Source of the DNA: Dicaeum eximium
Lineage: Eukaryota; Chordata; Aves; Passeriformes; Dicaeidae
Assembly (NCBI GenBank): GCA_013396995.1
Contig: VWZP01002396.1
Location: forward strand, 1,104,638 to 1,168,637
Direction of reading: 5' to 3'
Length of the DNA stretch: 64,000 nucleotides
Part shown: piece by piece, positions 28,301-38,100 of the stretch
How positions within the stretch are numbered: the stretch's first letter is position 1
Layout of the letters: each line of letters opens with the position of its first letter
Notes under the pieces: generated by a model
Seen by the model: only the letters and a program-made list of their open reading frames with translations
What the model was told of the DNA's origin: nothing
Databases searched by the model: none
Program-made: the position numbers and the translations under genes

Positions 28301-28427
28301 ATGAGGTCTTCTCCAGGGATTTTATGCTAACAGTTTGTACCTTCTCTTTTACCAGGACTTAGAGAATCAGATGCACATAGCAGAGCAGAGACGGAGGACC
28401 CTCCTGAAAGACTTCCATGACACATAA
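1339..28427 (+). CDS. ARIH2: ARIH2 (TRIAD1), RBR-type E3 ubiquitin ligase, 14 coding exons
   Basis: Coding exons: 1339-1587, 13545-13612, 15336-15399, 19435-19582, 20097-20218, 21100-21209, 22028-22145, 23420-23470, 23570-23591, 25095-25246, 26316-26459, 26810-26878, 27802-27885, 28356-28427. All junctions are GT-AG and the phases join to 490 residues; human is 493. The protein has an acidic N-terminus (EDYDPN then a Glu/Asp run), RING1 from about residue 136 ([20 protein letters not shown]), an IBR domain at about 205-265, and the Rcat/RING2 domain at about 294-323. The catalytic cysteine is Cys307, in KNGGCNHM, equivalent to human Cys310. The C-terminal Ariadne helical domain ends in KDFHDT. 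From family knowledge, RBR ligases carry ubiquitin as a thioester on the Rcat cysteine; ARIH2 is activated by neddylated CUL5-RBX2 and acts in haematopoiesis and immune signalling. All key residues are intact. The ATG at 1339 gives the family N-terminus [20 protein letters not shown]. Confidence 0.97.
1588..13544 (+). other. ARIH2 intron 1 (12 kb)
   Basis: This large AT-rich intron starts with GTGAGG and ends in a long T tract plus CTAG. I see no additional gene, RNA gene or recognisable transposon apart from the tandem duplication listed separately. Small low-complexity stretches occur, for example repeated TCCTTTACTCC-like units near 3700-3735 and T/G-rich DNA near 4815-4845. Open frames here are short and match nothing I know. 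Confidence 0.6.
7226..7643. repeat. Exact 209-bp tandem duplication (two copies)
   Basis: Copy 1 is 7226-7434 and copy 2 is 7435-7643. Both begin GGGAGTCTCATGTCAATC and end GAGAAATATGTA. Read base by base I see no difference between the copies. The unit is unique-looking AT-rich DNA and resembles no transposon I recognise. It is either a very recent local duplication or an assembly error. It lies deep in ARIH2 intron 1 and does not touch an exon. Confidence 0.93.
17091..17830 (-). mobile_element. Degenerate endogenous retrovirus gag remnant, antisense to ARIH2
   Basis: On the minus strand an open frame of 170 codons (17603 down to 17091) looks like part of a gag polyprotein of avian endogenous retroviruses: a Pro-rich stretch, then a capsid-like segment. 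Upstream in the same frame (to about 17830) comes coiled-coil-like sequence interrupted by in-frame stops, so the gene is broken. A minus-strand AATAAA near 16980 could belong to a decayed LTR, but I could not find a matching LTR pair, and I see no pol or env. The element lies in ARIH2 intron 3 (15400-19434), opposite to the host gene. The family assignment rests on general resemblance, and the ends are uncertain. Confidence 0.6.
17831..18780. other. Flank of the retroviral remnant, possible further ERV sequence
   Basis: This stretch between the gag-like frame and the unique ARIH2 intron includes a minus-strand open frame at 17938-18141, a short GA dinucleotide run at 18423-18434, and a GC-richer block at 18451-18680. 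The block could be old LTR or leader DNA. I found no direct repeat with the 16.4-17.1 kb side, so I do not call an LTR. Confidence 0.3.
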
Positions 28428-28810
28428 GAGAGGAGGAAGTGACAGTGCAGGGGTGAGAGCAGCGAGTGAAGTGATGGTAGCTTCACTAGGATAAGCAGGC
28501 ACTGCCTCTGGGAGAACACAGCCAAGGACAAAGCCACCCCTCCCCTTGCAAGTCAGACACATGCAAACACCACCTCTTAGTCCAGTTTGTTCTCTTATCT
28601 TTCTGTTTCTGTTTCTGCCAGGCTAGCGGCCAGAGCTCAGATTGGCATATTTCCTGGGCCATTTCCCTCCTGCCCTTGATGGTTTTAGAAGGGGAGGGAG
28701 TTTTTTTCTGAATGGCTGTTAATAGTGTTAGATCATTACAGTTTATGTAATTTTCAACGGTTGTACAATTATACAGACAAACCTTAGAATAACACAAAAC
28801 CCTTTTTAAA

Positions 28811-28816
28811 AATAAA
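28811..28816 (+). terminator. ARIH2 poly(A) signal AATAAA
   Basis: A canonical AATAAA lies 384 bp after the ARIH2 stop codon and is followed within 25 bp by T/G-rich DNA (GTGGAGTGTTTTTCC). It is the first good signal after the stop. Further AATAAA hexamers at 29721-29726 and 32086-32091 could serve longer transcripts. Confidence 0.7.
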
Positions 28817-28839
28817 TTGGCAGTGGAGTGTTTTTCCTT

Positions 28840-31800
28840 AATCTGCTTGTAAATTTAATGGACTTTTCCCCCTCTCCCTCTCCATTCCTCTGACCCAAAA
28901 ATCCTCCTAGTCACTGAAGGAGGTTAAAAATATCTCAGCTAGGTTTTCCGATGCTCCTTTAACCAGGGCGTTGCAGCATTGGCATTGCATGAGGAGAGTG
29001 GCTGGTGTTAAGGGTGGCTGCTGCTGTGTCTGGCCTGACAGTACCAGCAGTGGCTGTGATTCAGTATTATCACATGTGACCTCTCTTTTTCTTGTAAATC
29101 AGCTGTGCAAAACCCAGCTACACAAACAAAAGCAAGCAGAGGAATTGTAGGGGACAGACCGGGTTAACATTGGAGAGATATGCCTTGAGTTTGAGAGAAA
29201 TTGAGAGAAATCAGATTCTGCATTTGATGAATTTAGGTCTTCCATGTAGATTTTTGCTTTACTTGTTTTTGTGGGGAGGATGTTGTATTGCCAAAGTGAG
29301 TGATGAAGGAGTAGTAGCATACAGTTGTTAATCAAGGCTTGGGGCTTTTGCGGAGTGAAAGAATCCATGTTATAACTGTGCCATGCAGCCTGATAAAGAT
29401 TATTTGTGCCTGCTGGGTGGCATGGCTGAGAAGAACTGATCTCACTCACCGAAGTGAGACTAAACACCACTACATTACAAGGAGGAAAGATTATGTACAA
29501 CACACTCCCTGGCACGTGTTGGCAATGTGGACGGGCACTTGAATACAGGTGCACTGCTTTTGCAGAGCCTGCACCAAGCCAGGCAGAAAATTAACTAGCA
29601 AAATTAATTTATTTGTATATTAGTATTGATGCTGGTGGGAACTTATCAGAAAATTGATTGTTAGGAGCATGTGGAGCTTTTTTATTAACATTCTCTTTTC
29701 TAATGTAAAATATACACTAAAATAAAAATATGAAAACCTAGTTCATCTTAGTAGGGGTTAACATGAAAAAGGTTACTTAAATGCTGACTCTTTCCTGTTT
29801 GCCAAAGGAAGCAGGCCACATATAGGATTTCACAGGTATCTGTGTCACTTGCACCAGGAGCTTGTTGTTTGCAACCAGTAAGGTGCAGGCTGGAGTCTGA
29901 TCTGAGGAAATTTTCACCTCTGTGGGGAACTCATGGGATACTCTTCTATGCTGTATTTGGAAGTGTTGCCTTTGATGCATCCCTGTATTGTTCTTATGCA
30001 ATGTCACTTGATAAAGATTAAACTGGAGGGGGGAAAAGTGCTAAATTCCTGTGTGTCAGAATAAGCTAACTCTGCTGTTGGAGCCTCTTTCATGTACCTG
30101 AGACATGTGACCCAGGTATTTGCAGCAGGTGTAATTGAGCTCATAGACTTTATCAAGACTCATGCATTAGTTTAAACAAGGAGTAGCTGTCATAGGAGCT
30201 AATCTGTGGCCATGCTTGTTGTACACAGCAGAAAATTTCAAACTGAGAGGCCTTTTCCTTCCTCCCTCCCGTCCCTGGTGTGGGATCTATCCTCAGGGAA
30301 CAAGGGAATGCACTGTGAGGAGCTGCTGGCCATGGAGTGTTACAGCAGAAGCAGCTGAGGGTAGGGCAGGCTTGTGGAGAGATGGCTGGAGTCAGGGAGC
30401 AGGGCAGGGCAGGGCTCTGTGGTTTCTGGGAGCAGCGCTGCTTGCTGTGCAAGAGGTCTCCATAGCCATGGCTCCTTATGTTCCTGCTCTGTCCTGTTGT
30501 GGCTCCCCTCGAGGCTGGAGCTGTACAGATAGATTTGACCTTGCTCCAGCCACTGTCTCTTGACTTCATTCCTTACTCTGCACCCAGCAACAGCCTCTCT
30601 GTGCCCTCCTCATGATATATCCTAGAGGTCAGTCTCTCTTCCTCTCCCCTTCCCAAATGATTGTCTTGGCATGCTGCTTCCATGGAAGGGATAGTGGAGG
30701 GAGGAAGGTTTGATGAGACCCAGCAGTTTACAGTGAATAGAACCAATATTTAAACTATTCTTTACAAATGTAATGTGCAAAGTACTGATTAGGATAAAAG
30801 CTGGTGCTCTTGTTGTCTAAACATAACTATCTTAATACCTAATCCCTTTGCAGAACAGGTATGTGAAGTTTCCTAATCCCAAAGAATTTTCACTTCTGTT
30901 ACATAATTGTCCAGCTGTGAGCTAAATGAGAATGAGGGTTTGTCTCTCTCCTTCCCTCCTTCCTTCCCTCTCTGCCTCTTCTATGCCCCCACAAAATATT
31001 TTGCTATGAATCCTTGTTTGTAGACAAGCCAGACCATATAGCTGTGGCGAGGCTTACTGAACAGGCTGCTGAGATGCTTGGCTGAGGAACAGTAATAAAG
31101 ATTGCACAGTGCACCCACTAATTCTTTGAAATTTTCTGAAACTAGAGCTTCGTCAACAGTTCCATTTATTTTTAAACAAAACATCCTTTCTGAAAGTGGT
31201 GAAAGTCCTGGGTTGCACCCACAGATCTATTGCCATACTCTGGGAAAACAACGGGACTTGCTGTTGCAGCCCAGGCAGGACCATTTCTGTACTGGTGTTG
31301 TACAGAAAGTCATGGACTTCAAGACAAAGTGTGCAGGGCACAGGGGCTGCTGGCTCTGTGTGTAAGGTGAATGACATTGCTCAGGAGGCAGGTGACAGGA
31401 AGGAAATGAGGGTTCTCAACCCCAAAAGAAAAGGCCACATTTTCCCCCCTCTAATTAAAGTACATGGCCCTCTTTGGGTTAGCAAGGTTATATGGATGCA
31501 GGTAATAAAAAGTGGCTCAGGAGTCATTAATTCTGAGGTACAAGTTTCCCTTTGATGCGTTACTGCTACAGACGTGGAATGTTTGCTCTCTTTTTTCTGT
31601 TTTGCACTTGTTTCCAGCTCCTGCGCCAGCCCGACACCTCTCCATCCTTGCATCTCTTTTATTTGGGCTTCGCTTGTGTTAGTGCATTGGCTGCCTCATC
31701 TCTATTCGTCCTCAGGCTTCCCAGACTGTAACAAAACGTTTTGTACTGACACCATAAACTGCATGACTGCTGCCCTGCGCAGCGAAGTCTCTGTGCCCGC

Positions 31801-32146
31801 CCGCAGACGGGGCAGCAGGAGGTTTCTGTACTATAGTCTTGCACTCTAAATTTTAGACTTTTTAAGCAGGTGAAAAATAGAACTTTATTTTTAAATGAGG
31901 CACTTGTTCTGGGAATTCCTTTCTCGGCCCCGGTCTGGTTGGGGTTGTGGGACAGCGTTGAGGTGTGTGGGAGGACACAGGACCGCTCCCACCCCTCGCT
32001 TTTCTTCGCAGGCACCAGAGAGGGGCAGGGGCGGCGGAAACCGCCCGGGAGACGGTTACCAGAGGTGTGCCCGTGGTTTATTTGAAATAAATTGTGACTT
32101 TCTAACTTCGGCAGTGTCCTGGCTCTTATTTTCAGTGGGGCGGGGC
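28840..32146. other. ARIH2-P4HTM interval
   Basis: This is about 3.3 kb with no coding region I can support. It holds possible distal ARIH2 poly(A) signals (29721-29726, 32086-32091) and a pyrimidine-only tract of CT/CCTT units at about 30941-30981. From about 31.75 kb onward GC and CpG content rise toward the P4HTM promoter. The 5' end of P4HTM must lie in or next to the following gap. Confidence 0.5.
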
Positions 32147-32169
32147 NNNNNNNNNNNNNNNNNNNNNNN
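32147..32169. other. Assembly gap (23 N) at the P4HTM 5' end
   Basis: There are 23 N between a GGGGCGGGGC flank and a CCG/GCC-rich coding flank. The P4HTM cytosolic N-terminus and membrane anchor (roughly 80-100 residues in human) are not found on either side. The true missing length is therefore probably much more than 23 bp. Confidence 0.95.
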
Positions 32170-35100
32170 CCGCCCGCCGCCCCCCCGCCGCCGCCGCCGC
32201 CGCCCGCCCGCGCCCTCCCGCGCCTCGAGGGCATCAAGGCAAGGCCGCGACCGGGGGCCGGGGCCGGGGCCGCCGAGCGCTGAGCGCTGACCGCTGCTCT
32301 CCCCGCAGGTGGGCCACACGCAGCGGGTGGAGCTGGTGCCCGGCAGGGCCCACGCTGTGCGCACCCTCAGCCTCAAGCCGCTCCTGTTCGGTGAGTACCG
32401 GCCCCGCCGGGGGCAGCTGCTGCCGGGCCCGGGCACGCCGGTAGCGGGGGGGTTCCGCCCTGACGGCGGAGCGGGGGGTGTGTGCGTGTCTGTCTGACAC
32501 CCGCCGCTGTCTTACACCCACCCGGGGGGAAATGACTCCCCGCTCGTGCTGGCATCACTTCCCTGTGCTGCTGTTCCTTGGGGCTGCGTTAAAGAGTGTG
32601 GTAACGTTTAAGGTATGCTGATGGAAAATTCGCAGAGGTTACGTGTTCTGGATGGCCCACTTCGAAGAATTTGGAAGATTACCCTTTCCAGGTTTTTCAG
32701 GTTTCTGTAAAATACTAGGAATAGAGAGCAGATCGCTGGCAAGAACCTTGAAGAAGCTGCTCAATATAAGGAAAGGACAAACTTTTGTTAATAAATTGTG
32801 AAAAAACAATTTAGTATTGATGCTTCAGCACTGAGGAAATGAGTAACAGGAGAATTGTTAGATTTAAAGTCTTCCACCATTTTATGTCCTGTTCTAGATT
32901 TATCTTTATTTCTGGCTTTGCTGTCACTGGTTAAGTCCCACTAATTGAACTCTCTGTTCTGGAAAGACACTGACAATATGCTAAATAATTTGAGGGGAGG
33001 GAATCAATCATTACAAAATTCCTACTATTGCAAAGTCAGAGAAAACCTGTTGTTTCTGAAAAGACATCAGAGAATCTTTCAGATGCTTTCTCAGTAACAT
33101 AAATAGAGGGATTTTTTCTGATTCCAAATAGATCATATACACTGAAAACCTCACCACGAATTTATTAGTGGATTTCTGTCTGACATTCACTAAACAGACA
33201 TACCAACCTGGAGCTGAGAACCCCACAGCATCACAAAACTGATGTCATTACCAGAACCACAGTCTGAGGCAGTTGCTCTGGTTTTTACTCAGGAAAACTC
33301 CTGTTTCCTCTTTCCCTGCCTTTCTAGTACCACTGAAGTGAAACAGTTGGTCCTGGCCCACAAGGAAGGTGCTGAAGATGATAAAAGGCAGGTTTGTCCT
33401 GGCAGCAGTAATCCTGCAGTTTTTAGCTTCTTGTTCCAGCGCCTCCACTGGTTTTGAGGGAAGCTTTGCACCCTGAGGATGCCATCACAGACAGTGACAG
33501 ACATTCACCATTTGGAAGCCACGAGTCTGTTATCCTTTGTCCTCCGATAAGGAGTCCCTTATTTAGAAACTGCAAGTTGCAAGACAATTCTTATCTCCTG
33601 GATGAACCTGCCAGGAGCCAGCTCTGACTTGAAAAGACTTCCAGAGACTTCTCCATCTATGCAAGCATTAACAATCTAATTCAGCTGGTTTAAAAAAGCT
33701 AATTCATTGCATCTCTGTTGCTTAAATTAGTGGAAGTGTGTATTTAACTTGGTTGTGTTTGGTGAATACAGAAGCCCTTAGTAAAGACTCTTGAATTTCT
33801 GGGGATTTAACACGAAGTACTGCAGCATACAAGAGCCAATTTAAGGAAACAGTGCCTGATCTGTCATCTTTGCTTTCAGCAGAGCAGGCTGCAGTGGGAC
33901 CACAGCAGCAGACACTTATGAATGATTTAATGTGTTCTCTGGGCTTCAGAGCATGGACTGGGCACTGTAGGGTAACTTTAGGTTTGGTTTTTAATTGTGG
34001 GTAAGTCACATCTGCATGGAACCCAAGCGTATTTTATCGAGCTATGAAAAAATCCCTGCCCTATTTTTTCCCCCCTCTAGCTACAAGGCATCATTTCTAA
34101 AGCTTGTAAATCAGACCATCTGTGCAGTTTTCAGTTGGGAAACACTAGGAATCAAATAGCCCTACTAATGGAAAACAAATCAGACAAAGCCTTTTCAACC
34201 TTCAGAGCTTTTATGTGTTCTGTTTTCCAAACGCGGTCTGTTCAGAAGATCCTGCCATTGCAGGGACCACCTGACAGCAGATTTGGTGGATTGGGCAGCA
34301 GTTTATAAGACAAGACAGTGGAGAGGAATAAAAATAGGAAATTTGGCTGTGTTGTTCTTCTGAGCCTCAGGGAAGAGAAATAAGCACTGCACAAATGTCA
34401 GGGCGCAGCTGAATTGCTGAATTGCAGTGTGTGTGTGTGTCTGAGCACTCGTTTCAGCCCACAGCAGCGTGAGGAGGAGCTGCAGCGTGGGCTGTTGGTG
34501 TGCCCTGTGAACACGGGGAGGCAATGTGTCTCCAGCAGGCCGGCTGTGTCTGCACGGCCAGCGCTTCAGGCGTCACCAACAAGGCAGAAAGCATTCTTCC
34601 CAAAGGCTGGTTTTTCCCCTTGGTTTTGTTTTTTTGTTTGTTTATTTCAGCCACAGGTTTAAACCAATATAGAAAACATTCCATGGACCGTGCTTTGTTA
34701 GGCAGTAGAAATCCAGTTTGTTTCCTCGTTTGGGGATTTGCTGGTCTCTGCTCTGTGGTCTGGAGCACAGTGTGTACCCCTGCAGGGAGTGACAGTCCTG
34801 CTTGAGTGAGATAGTGAGCTGCAGAGAACTTGGTGAGACCGAGTTCTCCTATATTTTCTATCTTCCTTAAGTACAGGTGGAAGGCCAGGCTGCTGTGGAA
34901 GGTTTCTCCCCTGCTCCCATATCAAGACTGCAATATTCTACTGTGCTGGGGCTGGGACACACCTCCCAGTCCTGAGCAAAGCTGCTGTTCACACCAAAGC
35001 ACAGCTTCGATGTCTCACACTCTGCTTTTTTCAAGGTTCTTGTGGTATCCCCAGTTACCAGAATCTTCTGATCCACACTGAATTCCTGATGTTGAAAAAT

Positions 35101-38100
35101 AGTTTTCCCTGTTATGTAGAAACCCTCAGCTCTGTGCCTTTCCTGCTTGAGAATGGCTGTTTCCTTTTGCATATGTGGATGCTCATCGACTCTCAGTGCA
35201 GGAAGCTGAAGGGGCAGCCTGGCTCAAGAGCAGAGTTCAGCATGCAGTTTTTAAGGGGCTGGGCATAGCCACGGTGGGTTCCTCTCCTTGTTAATTTATC
35301 TCAGACTGTTCAAGAGTAAAGTATTTGCTCCATTACATAAAAGGTATCACTTCACAGTCAGGGAGACTTTCATGTAATCTCTGGACAGAAAGCAAGCAGG
35401 CGTTTGGACAACATCAATGTCTCAGGGTGAAATAACGTATCTGAAATACCAGCTTTGATAATGAGACCTAGAAGGAACTGTTTCTAAAGGTTTCTTCTAG
35501 TTTGTCCTCACCTGCATAGTTAAGTTTTGTTGGGATGCTGGATCCTACACAAAGCTGAACATAGCACGTCCTGGATCTACAGAGCATTGTGAGATGAACA
35601 TGTTAAACGTGCATCCTCAAGCTCTGTCTTGATAAAACAGGGATCTGTAGTGAAGCCCTATCTGTGCACTATGACTGCTTCAAATCACCTAGAAATATCA
35701 CCATACATCTCCAAAACACCACCTGCCAGGGAAAGGAGTTTTCTAGCCATAGGGAAGGGAGCAGTTTCTTATTGCTGGAGTTGAGATTTTTCAGACCTTC
35801 CATCCCGCCTGTTCGGGGCAGCGGTGATGTTTCCACCTCCGCACTGCCTGATGCAGGTTCCTGTTCCTCTTCTGCCAGGCATAGGCCTTGTTCACCACCA
35901 CTTTGTCACTCTGTACTTCACCACTTACAACGAAGACCCCTGCCTGAGTGCCTCGCATGATGTTGTGGGCGCAGGTGGCATCTATGTCCAGCCACTGCTG
36001 GAGCCTGGCAGGGATTTCAGTTCTGAGGAGCGGGCCGTGCTTCAGCACCTCCACTTTGGAGGGGTCCAGGTCGAAGTCTGAGATGGTGGTCGTGGTGTTC
36101 TTCCTCAGGATTCGGATTTTCACTGCTGCAGGGGTTGGAAAAAGAGATGTGAGTTGCTTACTCTTCATAGCTCTCACCTACTTCAACACATAGAGCCAGC
36201 CCAAGGCTTCTCTGCTGTCTCTGTAATGTGGGGAGGTATCGGTCCAAGCTTTTGCAACTGCAGAGAACTTGTAAAAGTTCTCATTTGAGGTTAGTTTCCA
36301 GTACTGAACACTGTTTTTAGAATCACAGAATTATTTAGGTTGGAACATGCCTCAAAGATCAAGTTCAACCACAGACCCAGCACTGCCCAGTTCACCACTA
36401 AACCATGTCCTCGAGTGCCACATTTACATGTCCTTCAAATACCTTCAGGGATGGTGACTCAAACCCTTCCCTGGGCAGCCTGTTCCAGTGCTTTCCAATT
36501 CTTTTGGTGAAGAAATTTTTCCTATTACCCAATCTGAACATCTCCATTGCAGCTTGAAGCCATTTCTTGTTACATGGGAGAAAAGAACTCATTCTCCTTC
36601 TCAATCCATTTCCCTTCTGAGAGTGGCAAAGATGTATCAGCACCACTGCAGAAACCCTGGAGGAATCATGGGCACAAGCAAGCAGGTGCATCTAAGTCCT
36701 GGTCTTGTGCAAATTGGCTTTTCTCTGAGCAGGGATTTCAGGAAGTGATATGACTGACAGCTGCTCAGGATTTGTAACCTTTTTTATTGAAAAATATTTT
36801 TATTTTTCTGTATGTGTGCCTGAATTCAGGACAGTATCTTGAAAACTTTCTGCCATCTGATTGAGCAGGGCCAGTGCTGCTGCTTGCTTGGGCTAGGAGA
36901 GGGAGAGTCACAATACTAGAACAACACTATTAAAGTTTGAAATAGCTAGCCTGGAATTTGCTAAAGATTCTTAGAGGAATTGATATGTTTTTCTGCAAGG
37001 GAAAACCAGAGTACTGCTTGTTTTTAGCAGTCACAGACCAAAACCAAATCAGAACCCACAGAAATAAATCAGATCTTCACTTTCAGTGCTGCCAAGAACT
37101 GGGTCCTCCTGCTACCTCACAGGTAAGGTGGAAACTGAAAATCCCTGGGATCTGCTATAAAAGTTGCAGTTTCTCCAAGTCAGTATGTTATGGCAAAGCT
37201 ATTTTCTGTCCATGCCACTGCTTGGCTGCTGGAGGGAGTGGCAGCAGTTGAGAGGAAATGGAGTGTACTCACCAAAATCATTTGCACAGAGGCTTTCCAG
37301 GATCTCCCTGGCAGTGCTGGCCTCCTCAAGCTCACAGTCCTTGCAGCTGGCTCGGGGCACTGCTGCAACAGAAATTAGGTTATAACACCCTTGTCAAGCT
37401 TAACTGGAAAAGGCACAATGAAATTTTGAGATCTACAAGTGGTGGCTTGCTGTTTCTTAGTGATGCTTCTTCCTGAGCTACCCAGGCTCTGGAGAGGTAC
37501 CTCAGACAGGCAGGGTGGGAAATGTTAGACTCTCCTTCCTGTGAGTGGCAGACGCCGCTTGTCGTGTTTGTTCAGGCTTGTGTGTGTTGCTGCATGTTAG
37601 AGCAGGAGTGAAAATACTTAATGAAGATCTCCTAATTTGGATGAAACAGCAAAACCAGTGGTATGGCCAGACTCCATCCAGTGATGCTGAAATGATGTTT
37701 TTGAAATGTCTGTTCTCCCCTTAAGTGCTCTTGAATCTCCCCCAGTGTTCATCATTATTTGGGTGTTAATTGAGTCCTTCAGACAGACTTTTTTCCAGTG
37801 TAACTCATGTCTGCAGAGGCTCATGTCCCTTCATGGTGTTTCTAATATAAAGAAGGCTTGCAAAACATTTCTTTTTGCATGTTTTTAAGCCCTAGACACA
37901 GCTGAAAGATCCAGGCTGCAGCTCCATAGCTCCACTGGAAGCACATCTCACTGCTGGGAGTCTGCACTCCATGAGCTCTCCCACAGTGCCTGGGCCAGAG
38001 GCTTTGCAGCCTTTCCTTCCCCCTGCCCCAAACTCTGCGGGGTCTGATGGCACCCAGGGAGCTGATGAATACAGCAGAGAGAGGAACAAGCCACAGCCAA

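Noticed and set aside
30153..30569. Overlapping open frames of about 115-138 codons on both strands in the ARIH2-P4HTM interval
   Set aside because: No domain, no splice context and no similarity that I can recognise. Lengths are within chance for this composition.
32081..32146. Region left of the first gap as P4HTM exon 1
   Set aside because: It contains AATAAA and stop codons in all frames near the gap and no membrane-anchor-like sequence. The missing exon 1 is more likely inside the gap.
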